Below, piece by piece: positions 44,354-53,807 of a stretch of 64,000 nt of DNA (position 1 is its first letter; every line of letters begins with the position of its first letter). The stretch spans positions 2,604,001-2,668,000 of the forward strand of contig NZ_CP046172.1 of NCBI RefSeq assembly GCF_011801145.1, in the 5' to 3' direction. This DNA comes from Nocardia arthritidis. Its GTDB lineage: Bacteria > Actinomycetota > Actinomycetes > Mycobacteriales > Mycobacteriaceae. The notes under the pieces are model-generated. The model was not told where the DNA came from, did no database searches, and saw only the letters and a list, made by a program, of their open reading frames with translations. The position numbers and the translations under genes were made by a program.

Positions 44354-44390
44354 GCGTTACTGCTTGACAGTCTATGTCAAACTGTAACGC
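44354..44390. promoter_or_regulatory. Large palindrome, likely TetR operator
   Basis: 37 bp with arms GCGTTAC (44354-44360) and GTAACGC (44384-44390), and inner arms TTGACA (44364-44369) and TGTCAA (44375-44380); 14 of 18 symmetric pairs match. It ends exactly at the ATG of the flavoenzyme gene, so a bound repressor would block transcription start or elongation there. It is centred between the divergent TetR and flavoenzyme genes. Confidence 0.8.
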
Positions 44391-46046
44391 ATGGTCGAGA
44401 TGCAGCAGCACGGCGATAACGATTCGGCTCCGGCTGGAAAGCCGGGCGTGGCGGCGCCCGCAGCGAGTATGGTGTGGGACGCCTGGGGTATTCCGGCCGG
44501 TCACAAGCCGCTGTCGGCGCAGATCCGGAGCCTGCTCGCGCAGGTGTTCGGAATATCCGGCGATCCGGTGGCGCGCCGCGATGAGGGCGACGTGCCGTTG
44601 CGCGAGTCGGCGCTGACGCCGGCCCAGCGCGATGGGCTGGTCGCGGTGGTCGGCGCGCGGCATGTGTCGTCCGACCATCGGGACCGATTGCGCCATGCGG
44701 GCGGTAAAAGCACTCCCGATCTGCTGCGTCGTCGCGCCGAAGGTCCGCAGGACGCACCCGATGCCGTCGTATTCCCCGCCGATCACGAGCAGGTGCTCGC
44801 AGTGCTGGCCCACTGCGCCGAGCACGCCATCGCGGTGGTCCCGTTCGGCGGCGGCACCAGCGTGGTCGGCGGTGTGGATCCGGTGCGCGGCCGCTTCGGC
44901 GCCGTCATCGCGCTGGACCTGCGCCGCCTCGACGGCATCGCGCGGGTGGACCCGATCAGCGCGACGGCTGCCCTCGGCGCCGGCCTGACCGGTCCGCAGG
45001 CCGAGGAACTGCTTGCCGCGCATGGGCTTTCGCTCGGACACTTCCCGCAGAGCTTCGAATTCGCGAGCATCGGCGGTTTCGCGGCCACCCGTTCGTCCGG
45101 GCAGGCATCGGCAGGCTACGGCCGCTTCGACGATATGGTCCAGCACCTGCGGATCGCGACCCCGACCGGCACCCTCGAACTGGGCCGAGCGCCCGCCTCG
45201 GCCGCGGGGCCGGATCTGCGCGAGCTGTTCGTCGGTTCCGAGGGCACGCTCGGGGTGATCACCGAGGTGACCGTCCGGGTGCATCCGATGCCGGAAACCG
45301 TTGCCTACCAAGCATGGTCGTTTCCCGACTTCGAAACCGGCGCGGCCGCACTGCGTTCGGTGGTGCAGGCGGGTGCGGCGCCGACGGTCATGCGGTTGTC
45401 CGACGAGGCGGAGACCGGTATCAACCTGGCTCGCTCCGGCGATATCGGCGGCAGGGCGGTGGCGGGCTGCCTGGCCATCACCACCTTCGAGGGCACGAAG
45501 GCACATGTGGCGGCGCGTACCGCCGAGGCGTCCGCGCTACTCGCGGCCGCCGGTGGTGAAGCGCTGGGGGACAAGCCCGCTCAGGAATGGGAGCACGGCA
45601 GGTTCGCCGCGCCTTATATGCGGGATGCGCTACTCGACGTCGGCGTGCTCTGCGAGACCCTGGAAACCGCGACCTCTTGGGCCAATCTCGCCAACCTGAA
45701 GGCAAAAGTTACTGCGGCGCTGACCGATTCGTTGTCCGCCCAGGGCACGCCCCCGCTGGTGATGTGCCACATCTCGCACACCTACCCGACCGGCGCGTCG
45801 CTGTATTTCACCATCGTCGCCAAACAACTCGACGACCCTATCGCGCAGTGGCACTTGGCCAAACGCGCGGCGGGTGACGCGATCGTCGCCGCGGGCGGCA
45901 CCATCACCCACCATCACGCCGTCGGCGCCGATCACCGGCCGTGGATGACCGACGAGATCGGTGAACTCGGTGTGCGCGTATTGCGCGCGGTGAAAGCGGA
46001 ATTGGACCCGACCGGGATCCTCAACCCTGGAAAGCTGGTCCCGTGA
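44391..46046 (+). CDS. FAD-binding oxidase, alkyl-dihydroxyacetonephosphate synthase-like
   Basis: 551 residues of the VAO/PCMH flavoprotein family. FAD domain: VVFPADHEQVLAVL, VVPFGGGTSVVGGV (about 143-156) and SIGGFAATRSSGQASAGYGR. The C-terminal GTITHHHAVGADHRPWM is the His-rich active-site motif of alkyl-DHAP synthase (AGPS), which replaces the acyl group of acyl-DHAP with a fatty alcohol in ether-lipid synthesis. A glycolate/D-lactate oxidase-type reaction is the alternative, but the HHHAVG segment favours AGPS. ATG 44391 abuts the operator. Its stop overlaps the lipid kinase start. Confidence 0.88.
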   Translation: MVEMQQHGDNDSAPAGKPGVAAPAASMVWDAWGIPAGHKPLSAQIRSLLAQVFGISGDPVARRDEGDVPLRESALTPAQRDGLVAVVGARHVSSDHRDRLRHAGGKSTPDLLRRRAEGPQDAPDAVVFPADHEQVLAVLAHCAEHAIAVVPFGGGTSVVGGVDPVRGRFGAVIALDLRRLDGIARVDPISATAALGAGLTGPQAEELLAAHGLSLGHFPQSFEFASIGGFAATRSSGQASAGYGRFDDMVQHLRIATPTGTLELGRAPASAAGPDLRELFVGSEGTLGVITEVTVRVHPMPETVAYQAWSFPDFETGAAALRSVVQAGAAPTVMRLSDEAETGINLARSGDIGGRAVAGCLAITTFEGTKAHVAARTAEASALLAAAGGEALGDKPAQEWEHGRFAAPYMRDALLDVGVLCETLETATSWANLANLKAKVTAALTDSLSAQGTPPLVMCHISHTYPTGASLYFTIVAKQLDDPIAQWHLAKRAAGDAIVAAGGTITHHHAVGADHRPWMTDEIGELGVRVLRAVKAELDPTGILNPGKLVP

Positions 46047-46984
46047 ACGAAGCTCCCCGCCGCAACGTCACCGTGGTGACCAATCCGCTGTCGGGGCTCG
46101 GCAAGGGTGCCGACGCGGCCGGTGCCGCGCTGGCCCGCTTCGCCGAACGCGGCGTGACGGTCACCGAGGTGCGTACCGGCTCACCCGCGGAATCGGTACG
46201 GCGCGTACGTGATTCGATCGACGACCCGCTCGCCCGGCCGGATGCGGTGGTCTGCATCGGTGGCGACGGTCTGGTGTCGATCCTGCTCGCTGCCGTCGCG
46301 CGGACCGGCGTCCCGCTCGGGCTGATCCCCGCGGGCACCGGCAACGATCTGGCGCGCGAACTCGGCGTTCCCACCGAAGATCCCGTCGCCACGGCCGATT
46401 TGGTGCTCGACGGGCGTATCCGCACCATCGATCTCGGCCGGGTCGAGGCGCGGGATGCGGAACCGATGTGGTTCGCCACCGTCACCGGCACCGGCCTCGA
46501 CGCGCGAGTCACCCTGCGCGCCAACGAGATGCGCTGGCCGAAGGGGCGTCTCCGGTACACCGTCGCCGCGCTCAGGGAACTCTCGACCGGACTCACGGTG
46601 CCCTATCGCATCGAGCTGACCGGCGTCCCCACCGCACCGGCGGCGGACCGCGACACCGTCGTCGAAACCGATGCCGTGATGGTCGCGGTCGGCAATACCC
46701 GCGCTTACGGCGGCGGCATGCTGATCTGCCCCGACGCGGTGATGGACGACGGCCTGCTGGACGTCACCGTGGTCGGCGCGCTGTCCCGCCTCGAAATGCT
46801 GAGGCTGCTGCCCGCCCTGTCGGCGGGCAAGCGACTCGACCATCCGGACGTCAAGCAGTACCGTGCCGCCGGGATCACCCTTACCGCGCCCGGCGTACCC
46901 GCCACGGCCGACGGCGAACCGGCGGGCAGCCTGCCCGTCACCATCCGCGCCGTCCCCGGCGCGCTCGATGTGCTCGTGCCCTGA
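46043..46984 (+). CDS. Diacylglycerol kinase-type lipid kinase
   Basis: 313 residues; GTG 46043 overlaps the preceding stop (GTGA). The DAGK catalytic fold is visible: VVTNPLSGLGKGADAA near the start, VVCIGGDGLVSILLAAV (GGDG phosphate loop, about 72-75), and LIPAGTGNDLAREL. The late ADGEPAGSLPVTIR segment is also conserved. It should phosphorylate a lipid hydroxyl such as diacylglycerol, or an alkyl-acylglycerol made through the upstream enzyme. In many relatives GGDG is followed by Thr; here Leu occupies that place (GGDGLVS). Confidence 0.92.
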   Translation: MNEAPRRNVTVVTNPLSGLGKGADAAGAALARFAERGVTVTEVRTGSPAESVRRVRDSIDDPLARPDAVVCIGGDGLVSILLAAVARTGVPLGLIPAGTGNDLARELGVPTEDPVATADLVLDGRIRTIDLGRVEARDAEPMWFATVTGTGLDARVTLRANEMRWPKGRLRYTVAALRELSTGLTVPYRIELTGVPTAPAADRDTVVETDAVMVAVGNTRAYGGGMLICPDAVMDDGLLDVTVVGALSRLEMLRLLPALSAGKRLDHPDVKQYRAAGITLTAPGVPATADGEPAGSLPVTIRAVPGALDVLVP

Positions 46985-46993
46985 AAGACTTTG

Positions 46994-47593
46994 TCAGGAG
47001 CGCGTTTTCGTGCGGGCGCGCAGATGCATCCGCTCGCCCTGGCTGCCGAACAGGCTGAGCACCTCGACCGGCCCGCGTCCGGTGCTGCCGAACCAGTGCG
47101 GCTGCCGGGTGTCGAATTCGGCGGCCTCGCCCGGGCCGAGGACGATATCGTGCTCGGCGAGTATCAGGCGCAGCCGACCGGCCAGCACGTACATCCACTC
47201 GTGACCCTCGTGCACCCGCGGATCGGGTTCGGTGCGGTCCGCCGGGATGATCATCTTGTACGCCTGTAACGGCCCCGGCTGTCGGGTGAGTGGAATGATG
47301 GTGGTGCCGTTGATATTTCGCGCGGTCGTATGCACCCGCGGATCGGCGACCCGCGGGCCGGAGATGAGTTCGTCGAGCGGCACGTCGTGCGCGACGGCGA
47401 TCGGCAGCAGCAGCTCCAGGCTGGCCTTGCGCTGACCGGATTCCAGCCGGGACAGGGTGCTCTTCGAGATCCCGGTGGCCTCGGCGAGCGCGGTGAGCGT
47501 GACGTTGCGGTGCGTGCGCAGCGCCTTCAGCCGCGGGCCGATATTCAGGATGGTCTCGGCGATGGCCGGATTGTTCATGACCACAGTGGACAT
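46994..47593 (-). CDS. XRE-cupin transcriptional regulator
   Basis: 199 residues. An N-terminal XRE helix-turn-helix (LKALRTHRNVTLTALAEATG, ISKSTLSRLESGQRKASLEL) is joined to a C-terminal cupin (HEGHEWMYVLAGRLRLILAE, then VLGPGEAAEFDTRQPHWFG). This is the usual type of small-molecule-responsive repressor. ATG 47593 follows GGGAAGG closely; ATG 47578 is another option. It is convergent with the lipid kinase gene (9-bp gap), and its target is unknown. Confidence 0.92.
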   Translation of the reverse strand: MSTVVMNNPAIAETILNIGPRLKALRTHRNVTLTALAEATGISKSTLSRLESGQRKASLELLLPIAVAHDVPLDELISGPRVADPRVHTTARNINGTTIIPLTRQPGPLQAYKMIIPADRTEPDPRVHEGHEWMYVLAGRLRLILAEHDIVLGPGEAAEFDTRQPHWFGSTGRGPVEVLSLFGSQGERMHLRARTKTRS

Positions 47594-47804
47594 CACCTTC
47601 CCGAAATCGGCAACAATCGTTGCCGATACTGGACCGTCCCCGGGTGGTCACCGCGGCCCCTGGCGGATCGGCCGCCGCCATTCGCAGTCAACGGCAGCCT
47701 GGTCGAAGAGGATGCGCCGGTACCCGCCGACGCGGTGTGACCTGTCTCATTACGTCTGATAAGTCGGAGTGCGGGGGTGAAAAATGCCGGAATCTGAGAA
47801 TTAC

Positions 47805-47832
47805 TTGTGGATTCCGGATCGCGACCTAGAAC
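47805..47832 (+). promoter_or_regulatory. Candidate sigma-70-type promoter for a short transcript
   Basis: TTGTGG (47805-47810) and TAGAAC (47827-47832) with a 16-bp spacer. The terminator-like hairpin starts only 21 bp downstream. Confidence 0.4.
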
Positions 47833-47838
47833 AGCGGT

Positions 47839-47901
47839 AAGCTTGAACACATAGGCGGAGTGTTCGGTGTCCCTCATCCACCGAAGGCTCCGCCTTCTTT
47901 T
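47839..47901 (+). ncRNA. Candidate small RNA ending in a strong terminator
   Basis: A predicted transcript of about 62 nt. Its 3' part is a two-step stem: AGGCGGAG (47853-47860) with CTCCGCCT (47888-47895), and TTCGGTG (47863-47869) with CACCGAA (47879-47885), followed by TCTTTT. With the promoter upstream, this forms a complete unit too short for a gene. It could instead be a terminated leader, but valS appears to start from its own later promoter. Confidence 0.4.
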
Positions 47902-48157
47902 ATGCCCACATCGCATTCCCTTGCCGCACAGTCGATCTCGCGATCCCTGAGCGATCGGCCTCCCGCACCGGCCCGCCCGTCGCAAGCGCGGGAAGCGGAC
48001 GCCCGTGCGGGCAACATCCGCGCGACGCGTTTTCCACGGCGGCCCGTCGATCTTCGCCGACGGTGACCGACGATCGGCGCGGTCGCCTTCCACAGCTGAC
48101 GAGTCGACTGGATGCGCTGGTCACGGAGGTCTGCGTAAATGCCTTGGAGGTGACCAC

Positions 48158-48163
48158 TAGAAT
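48158..48163 (+). promoter_or_regulatory. -10 box of valS, probably giving a leaderless mRNA
   Basis: TAGAAT ends 6 bp before the valS GTG (48170). A start point at the usual distance would coincide with the G of the GTG, so valS mRNA would have no 5' leader. No Shine-Dalgarno is positioned for this start. Confidence 0.55.
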
Positions 48164-48169
48164 CACCGC

Positions 48170-50848
48170 GTGACCAGCGCAACCCCTGACAACACGCGTA
48201 ATCGTGCCGATGCCCTCCCGAGGAACTGGAACCCCAGTGACGTAGAGGCTCCGATGTACGAGCGCTGGGTAAACGCTGGCTATTTCACCGCGGACCCCAC
48301 CAGCGGCAAGCCGCCGTACTCGATCGTGCTGCCGCCGCCGAACGTCACCGGCAACCTGCATATCGGCCACGCCCTCGACCACACGCTGATGGACACCCTC
48401 ACCCGCCGCAAGCGGATGCAGGGGTACGAGGTGCTGTGGCTGCCGGGCATGGACCACGCGGGCATCTCCACCCAGACCGTCGTCGAGAAGCAGCTCGCCG
48501 TCGACGGGAAGACCAAGGAGGACTTCGGCCGCGAACTGTTCGTCGAGAAGGTCTGGGATTGGAAGCGCGAATCCGGCGGCCAGATCCAGTGGCAGATGCG
48601 CGCGCTCGGCGACGGCGTCGACTGGAGCCGCGACCGATTCACCTTGGACGACGGCCTTTCCCGCGCGGTGCAGACCATCTTCAAGCGGCTGTACGACGCG
48701 GGCCTCATCTATCGCGCCGAGCGGCTGGTGAACTGGTCGCCGGTGCTGCGCACCGCCATCTCCGATATCGAGGTGAAGTACGAGGAGGTGCCGGGTGAGC
48801 TCGTCTCGATGCGGTATGGCTCGCTCGACGACGCCGAACCGCACGTCGTGGTGGCCACCACGCGGGTGGAGACGATGCTCGGCGATACCGCGGTGGCCGT
48901 GCACCCCGACGACCCGCGCTACCGGGCGCTGATCGGCACCACCCTGTACCACCCGATCACCGGCAGACAGATCCCGGTGGTCGCCGACGACTACGTCGAT
49001 CCCGAATTCGGTTCCGGCGCGGTGAAAATCACCCCCGCGCACGATCCGAACGACTTCGAGATCGGCATGCGGCACAACCTGCCGATGCCGACGATCATGG
49101 ACGAGCGCGGCCGAATCGCAGACACCGGAACCGAATTCGACGGTATGGATCGGATGGAGGCGCGCGTCGCCATCCGTGAGCGGCTGGCCGCGGAGGGTCG
49201 CATCGTCGCCGAGAAGCGGCCGTATCTGCACAGCGTCGGCCACTCCGAGCGCACCGGCGAGCCGATCGAGCCGCGGCTGTCCATGCAGTGGTGGGTCAAG
49301 GTGGAATCGCTGGCCAAGGCCGCGGGCGACGCGGTTCGCAACGGCGACACCGTGATTCACCCGGCCAGCTCGGAGCCGCGCTGGTTCGACTGGGTGGACA
49401 ACATGCACGACTGGTGTATCTCGCGCCAGCTGTGGTGGGGCCACCGCATTCCGATTTGGTACGGCCCGGAGGGCGAGGTCGTCTGCGTCGGCCCGGACGA
49501 GCAGGCGCCGGAGGGGTACATCCAGGATCCGGACGTGCTCGACACCTGGTTCTCCTCCGGGCTCTGGCCGTTCTCCACCATGGGTTGGCCGGACGCCACC
49601 GCGGAACTCGAAAAGTTCTATCCCACAAGCGTTCTCGTCACCGGGTACGACATCCTGTTCTTCTGGGTGGCCCGGATGATGATGTTCGGCACGTTTGTGG
49701 CGAACGATCCGGTGCTCACCTCGGGTAAGGGCGGCGCGTACCAGGTGCCGTTCAAAGATGTGTTCCTGCACGGCCTCATCCGCGACCAGCACGGCAAGAA
49801 GATGTCCAAGTCGCGCGGCAACGGCATCGATCCGCTGGAGTGGATCAACGAATACGGCGCCGACGTCGTGCGTTTCACGCTGGCCCGCGGCGCGCAGCCG
49901 GGTAGCGACCTCTCGGTGGGCGAACCGCACGCGCTGGCCTCGCGCAGCTTCATCACCAAGGTGTTCAACGCCGCCAAACTCGCGCTGATGAACGGCGCCC
50001 GCCCCGGTGACCTGCCGGACCGCGCGCAGCTCACCGATGCCGACCGCTGGATCATCGACCGGCTGGAAGCGGTTCGCGCCGAGGTGGATTCGGCCCTGGA
50101 CGGTTACGAATTCGGCAAGGCCTGCGAGTCGCTGTACCACTTCTTCTGGGACGAATTGTGCGACTGGTACCTGGAATTGGCGAAAGTCCAGTTCGCCCAG
50201 GATGATTCGCGCGTCGAGGCGACCCGGGTCGTGCTCGGCACCGTGTTGGAGACGGTGCTGCGGCTGCTGCATCCGGTGATCCCGTTCGTCACCGAGACGC
50301 TGTGGCAGGCGCTCACCGGCGGCGAATCGGTGGTAGTCGCACCGTGGCCGCAGGCCACCGGCGCCGCACCGGACGAGGTTGCCGCGCAGCGTATTTCGGA
50401 TGTGCAGCGGTTGATCACGGAGATCCGCCGATTCCGCAGCGATCAGGGCCTCGCCGAGAAGCAGAAGGTGGCGGCCAAACTCATCGGCCTCGCCGACGCC
50501 GATCTCGGCGGCCTGCACGAGTCGGTGACGAACCTGGCTCGGCTCACCGATCCGGAGGCTGGCTTCGCGGCGACCGCCTCACTCGAGGTGCGGCTGAGCA
50601 CCGCGACGGTGACCGTCGAGATCGACACCTCCGGCACGGTGGACCTGGATGCCGAACGCCGCCGCCTGGAAAAGGATCTCGCGGCCGCGCAGAAGGAGTT
50701 GGCGGGCGCCGTCGCCAAACTCGGCAACGAGGCCTTCCTGGCCAAGGCGCCCGAGCAGGTGGTCGACAAGATCAAGGCTCGTCGCGAGGTCGCCGCCGCC
50801 GAGGTCGACCGGATCACCGCGCGACTGGCGGAGCTGAGCGGCAAGTGA
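48170..50848 (+). CDS. valS: Valyl-tRNA synthetase
   Basis: 892 residues, class I synthetase. The HIGH-type motif is [18 protein letters not shown] (about 49-66), KMSKS is in [14 protein letters not shown] (about 542-555). The editing domain (CP1) lies between, e.g. [18 protein letters not shown]. The C-terminal coiled-coil arm characteristic of ValRS is present (about 825-890, [20 protein letters not shown]). It charges tRNA-Val and clears mischarged Thr. GTG 48170 is supported by the adjacent -10 box. folC overlaps its stop by 4 bp. Confidence 0.98.
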   Translation: MTSATPDNTRNRADALPRNWNPSDVEAPMYERWVNAGYFTADPTSGKPPYSIVLPPPNVTGNLHIGHALDHTLMDTLTRRKRMQGYEVLWLPGMDHAGISTQTVVEKQLAVDGKTKEDFGRELFVEKVWDWKRESGGQIQWQMRALGDGVDWSRDRFTLDDGLSRAVQTIFKRLYDAGLIYRAERLVNWSPVLRTAISDIEVKYEEVPGELVSMRYGSLDDAEPHVVVATTRVETMLGDTAVAVHPDDPRYRALIGTTLYHPITGRQIPVVADDYVDPEFGSGAVKITPAHDPNDFEIGMRHNLPMPTIMDERGRIADTGTEFDGMDRMEARVAIRERLAAEGRIVAEKRPYLHSVGHSERTGEPIEPRLSMQWWVKVESLAKAAGDAVRNGDTVIHPASSEPRWFDWVDNMHDWCISRQLWWGHRIPIWYGPEGEVVCVGPDEQAPEGYIQDPDVLDTWFSSGLWPFSTMGWPDATAELEKFYPTSVLVTGYDILFFWVARMMMFGTFVANDPVLTSGKGGAYQVPFKDVFLHGLIRDQHGKKMSKSRGNGIDPLEWINEYGADVVRFTLARGAQPGSDLSVGEPHALASRSFITKVFNAAKLALMNGARPGDLPDRAQLTDADRWIIDRLEAVRAEVDSALDGYEFGKACESLYHFFWDELCDWYLELAKVQFAQDDSRVEATRVVLGTVLETVLRLLHPVIPFVTETLWQALTGGESVVVAPWPQATGAAPDEVAAQRISDVQRLITEIRRFRSDQGLAEKQKVAAKLIGLADADLGGLHESVTNLARLTDPEAGFAATASLEVRLSTATVTVEIDTSGTVDLDAERRRLEKDLAAAQKELAGAVAKLGNEAFLAKAPEQVVDKIKARREVAAAEVDRITARLAELSGK

Positions 50849-52293
50849 ACGACGAACCGGAACCGCAGCACGGCGCGGCGGCCCGCCTCGGCACCGGGCC
50901 GTCCCCGGTGGACCTGGCCGAAATGGCGCTGGTGGAGGCCGAACTCGATCAGCGCTGGCCGGAAACCAAGATCGAGCCGTCGCTCACCCGCATCGCGACG
51001 CTGATGGATCTGCTCGGCTCGCCGCAGCAGAGCTATCCGGCCATCCACGTCGCGGGCACCAACGGCAAAACCTCGGTGACGAGGATGATCGACGCCCTGC
51101 TCACCGCGCTGCACCGGCGCACCGGCCGGATCACCAGCCCGCATCTGCAGCTGGCCACCGAGCGGATCAGCATCGATAACGCGCCGATCAGCCCGGCGAA
51201 GTATGTCGAGATATATCGCGAGCTGCTGCCGTACGTCGAGATGATCGATAAGCAGTCGGCGGCCGCGGGCGGCCCGGCCATGAGCAAATTCGAGGTGCTC
51301 ACCGGCATGGCGTACGCGGCCTTCGCCGAGGCGCCGGTCGACGTCGCGGTGGTAGAGACCGGAATGGGCGGCACCTGGGACGCCACCAACGTCATCGATG
51401 GACAGGTCGCGGTGATCACCCCGATCGGCCTGGACCACATGGATTACCTCGGCCCGGACCTCGCATCCATCGCGGGGGAGAAGGCGGGCATCATCAAGCG
51501 CGCCCCGGAGAGTCTGGTGCCGCGCGACACCGTCGCGATTATCGCCGAACAGGAACCCGAGGCGATGGAGGTGCTGCTGCGCCGCGCCGTCGAGGTCGAT
51601 GCCGCCGTCGCCCGCGAGGGTTCGGAATTCCGAGTGCTGGCCCGCCAGATCGCCATCGGCGGACAGCAGCTCCAATTGCAGGGTCTCGGCGGGGTTTACG
51701 ACGAGATCTTCCTGCCGCTGCACGGGGAACACCAGGCCCGCAACGCGGTGCTCGCGCTGGCCGCGGTCGAGGCGTTCTTCGGGGCCGGTGCGCAGCGTCA
51801 GCTCGACATCGACGCGGTGCGCGCCGGATTCGCGACGGTGGCCAGCCCCGGCCGGATGGAGCGGATGCGCAGCGCGCCAACGATTTTCATCGACGCCGCA
51901 CATAATCCGGACGGCGCGAAGGCGCTGGCGGCGACGCTCACCGCGGAATTCGACTTCCGCAAGCTGGTCGGCGTCGTCGCGGTGCTCGGCGACAAGGATG
52001 CGGCGGGCATCCTGGCCGCGCTGGAGCCGGTATTCGACGAAATCGTCGTCACCACAAACGGTTCCCCGCGCGCCATGGACGTCGACACGCTCGCCGATCT
52101 GGCGGTGCAGCGCTTCGGCGACGAGCGGGTGATCACCGCGGCTACTTTGCCCGACGCGCTGGAATCGGCGATCGCGCTCGCCGAGGAATCGGGCGACGGC
52201 GACGAAATGATCTCCGGCGCAGGCGTTGTCGTCACCGGCTCGGTGGTGACGGCGGGTGCGGCGCGCGCGCTGTTCGGGAAAGATCCGGCATGA
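50845..52293 (+). CDS. folC: Folylpolyglutamate/dihydrofolate synthase
   Basis: 482 residues. P-loop [15 protein letters not shown] (about 66-80), [13 protein letters not shown] for folate binding, [13 protein letters not shown], and the second domain with [12 protein letters not shown] (Mur-ligase-type HNP). It adds glutamates to (tetrahydro)folates and may also make dihydrofolate. GTG 50845 overlaps the valS stop (GTGA), so translation is coupled. The valS-folC-DUF4233 order is standard in this group. Confidence 0.97.
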   Translation: MNDEPEPQHGAAARLGTGPSPVDLAEMALVEAELDQRWPETKIEPSLTRIATLMDLLGSPQQSYPAIHVAGTNGKTSVTRMIDALLTALHRRTGRITSPHLQLATERISIDNAPISPAKYVEIYRELLPYVEMIDKQSAAAGGPAMSKFEVLTGMAYAAFAEAPVDVAVVETGMGGTWDATNVIDGQVAVITPIGLDHMDYLGPDLASIAGEKAGIIKRAPESLVPRDTVAIIAEQEPEAMEVLLRRAVEVDAAVAREGSEFRVLARQIAIGGQQLQLQGLGGVYDEIFLPLHGEHQARNAVLALAAVEAFFGAGAQRQLDIDAVRAGFATVASPGRMERMRSAPTIFIDAAHNPDGAKALAATLTAEFDFRKLVGVVAVLGDKDAAGILAALEPVFDEIVVTTNGSPRAMDVDTLADLAVQRFGDERVITAATLPDALESAIALAEESGDGDEMISGAGVVVTGSVVTAGAARALFGKDPA

Positions 52294-52389
52294 TCGGTGC
52301 CTCTCGTAACCACGTGGGCCATGCCGATCGTGCCGGGATGGACGCAGCATGATCGGTGCGGCCGGAGGCAGCATCGGAAAGGACGCGAC

Positions 52390-52800
52390 ATGACCGACGC
52401 CGAGCCGGATCAGACGCCACCGCCCGCCCCCGATCCGTGGAAGGGGCTGCGCGGCGTCATGGCGGGCACCCTCGTCCTGGAGGCGATCGTCGTGCTGCTC
52501 GCACTGCCGGTGGTCGGCACGGTCGGCGGCGGCATCGGCTGGTTCTCCGGCAGCTATCTGGTGGTGCTGGCCTTACTGATGATCGTCGGCGCGGGACTGC
52601 AACGACGCTCCTGGGCGGTGCCGTTCAACCTCGGGCTCCAGGTGCTGGTCATCCTCGGGCTGTTCATCCACCTGTCGATCGGCGTGATCGGCGTGCTGTT
52701 CGCCGCGGTCTGGGCCTTCATCCTGGTCCTGCGCTCGGATGTGAAGAAGCGCATGGAGCAGGGTCTGCTGCCCAGCCAGCGCATCCAGCGCTCGTCCTGA
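52390..52800 (+). CDS. DUF4233 membrane protein
   Basis: 136 residues, ATG 52390 with AAAGGA upstream. Four hydrophobic segments (about 24-46, 53-66, 76-90, 92-112) follow a proline-rich cytoplasmic start (TPPPAPDPWKGLRGVMAGTL). The WKGLRGVMAGTLVLEAIVVL opening is the mark of DUF4233, a family encoded directly behind folC in mycobacteria and relatives. Function unknown. A 13-bp direct repeat GCATGATCGGTGC lies on either side of the short gap between folC and this gene (near 52288 and 52347). Confidence 0.9.
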   Translation: MTDAEPDQTPPPAPDPWKGLRGVMAGTLVLEAIVVLLALPVVGTVGGGIGWFSGSYLVVLALLMIVGAGLQRRSWAVPFNLGLQVLVILGLFIHLSIGVIGVLFAAVWAFILVLRSDVKKRMEQGLLPSQRIQRSS

Positions 52801-52811
52801 AAACGCCTCCC

Positions 52812-52829
52812 GCCCCGAGATATCGGGGC
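52812..52829 (+). terminator. Short hairpin after DUF4233 gene
   Basis: GCCCCGA and TCGGGGC with a GATA loop, 11 bp behind the stop codon. No T tail. Confidence 0.5.
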
Positions 52830-52927
52830 AGGCCAATTTCGGTCTGCCGCGGATACCGTCCGCGCCCATAGTCTTTCGCTCGACATCCGTGATTGCGACG
52901 GATGTTCGAACGGGAGGAAAGATAGTG

Positions 52928-53119
52928 ATGAAGCGCGTATTCGCGGGTGTGGTCGTAGCGGGGGCGCTCGCCGTCGGCATCGCGGTCGGCGCCGCGCAGG
53001 CCAGTGCCGAGTACGGATTGCTGCTGATGGGGCCTGACTCGACGTCCGGCACTTGGGCACACACCGATTCGACATCCGGCACTTGGGCCCATACCGACGC
53101 CTCCGCAACGGAGTACTGA
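52928..53119 (+). CDS. Tiny secreted repeat peptide 1
   Basis: 63 residues; ATG 52928 follows GGGAGGAAAG. A textbook signal peptide (MKRVFAGVVVAGALAVGIAV, then GAAQASA) is followed by only about 36 mature residues. These contain a perfect tandem repeat of 10 residues (DSTSGTWAHT twice) and end DASATEY. No cysteines. It is paralogous to the peptide at 53476: same signal type, same HTDA-x-A-x-EY ending. No known family. Both sit as single genes between DUF4233 and ndk, each with its own ribosome site. Confidence 0.75.
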   Translation: MKRVFAGVVVAGALAVGIAVGAAQASAEYGLLLMGPDSTSGTWAHTDSTSGTWAHTDASATEY

Positions 53120-53475
53120 GATCACTGCTCGGGCGCTGTCGCGACAGGGGTGCCGACGCGCTCGCGTCGAGTGATCCGGCGGTCGCGCGCCGACTGGGAC
53201 GATGCGCGACCGCCGCTCCGGAGTGGTGCCTGCTGCTCCATGCGGTCAACGGGATGGGTGTAGCCGCCGAGCAGACGATGATGCCCCGGCTCCGCGGTGA
53301 GCCGGGGCATCGTCGTATCCGAGGGTCACGGGCCCCGCGTTTCGATCCGTCGGCGACCGGGTACTCCGGTCGGATCGTTCGCCGACAAGCGTTCTACCAG
53401 CGAGTTCTCCTGCGCGCGTAGCCTTTTCACTGGGTACCCGGTGTTCGATGCGGGTATCGAGGCATGGGAGGAACC
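53120..53475. other. Intergenic region between the two tiny secreted peptides
   Basis: 356 bases with no credible gene. The main feature is the hairpin at 53281-53310. The last 80 bases should hold the promoter of peptide 2; I cannot assign boxes reliably. Confidence 0.5.
53281..53310 (+). terminator. Hairpin terminator between the peptide genes
   Basis: ATGCCCCGGCTC (53281-53292) and GAGCCGGGGCAT (53299-53310) make a perfect 12-bp stem with loop CGCGGT. The flanking GACG and CGTC extend it. Confidence 0.75.
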
Positions 53476-53709
53476 ATGAAGCGAATCATCGCGGGCGCTG
53501 TCTTCGCGGGGGCGATCGCCGCGGGTATCGCGATTACCGCAGGATCGGCCGCAGCCGACAACGGGGTGATCCACGTGCAGGCGGGGACCCACGGCACATC
53601 GGCCAGGTCCGATGCGACGGCGATCGAGTACGGCTCGGCGAAGTCCGGCGGCACGGCGCACACCGATGCCACCGCCATCGAGTACGGCCTGCGGTCGAAC
53701 GCCCGCTGA
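53476..53709 (+). CDS. Tiny secreted repeat peptide 2
   Basis: 77 residues; ATG 53476 follows GGGAGG. Signal peptide MKRIIAGAVFAGAIAAGIAI, then TAGSAAA and cleavage before DNG. The mature part (about 49 residues) carries the 9-residue motif SDATAIEYG and, 16 residues on, TDATAIEYG. The same motif in degenerate form ends peptide 1 (TDASATEY), and the two signal peptides are alike (MKRxxAGxVxAGAxAxGIAx), so they are paralogues. Short Thr/Ala/Tyr-rich repeats without cysteines suggest a structural or surface-assembly peptide; this is inference. Confidence 0.75.
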   Translation: MKRIIAGAVFAGAIAAGIAITAGSAAADNGVIHVQAGTHGTSARSDATAIEYGSAKSGGTAHTDATAIEYGLRSNAR

Positions 53710-53807
53710 CGTCCCGACGCATGCTCTGACACAGAAACCGGCAGGTCCCGCCGACGGTCGGTATCCGCGGTGAGCGCTGGTCAGACGAAGGAGTTCGGGC
53801 CGGTGCG

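Larger units (their letters stand above)
47594..48169. other. Intergenic region upstream of valS
   Basis: 576 bases without a protein gene. It holds a candidate small-RNA unit (promoter 47805-47832, terminator hairpin 47853-47901) and the valS -10 box at its end. There is no T-box: the conserved antiterminator sequence of tRNA-sensing leaders is not seen. Nothing is recognised in 47902-48150. Confidence 0.55.

Noticed and set aside
47594..48169. T-box leader upstream of valS
   Set aside because: The conserved T-box sequence and a specifier loop with a Val codon could not be found, and the valS -10 box lies only 6 bp from the start codon.
47900..50518. 872-codon open frame antisense to valS
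   Set aside because: valS is certain on the plus strand; the antisense frame has no family features and ends in unrelated intergenic sequence.
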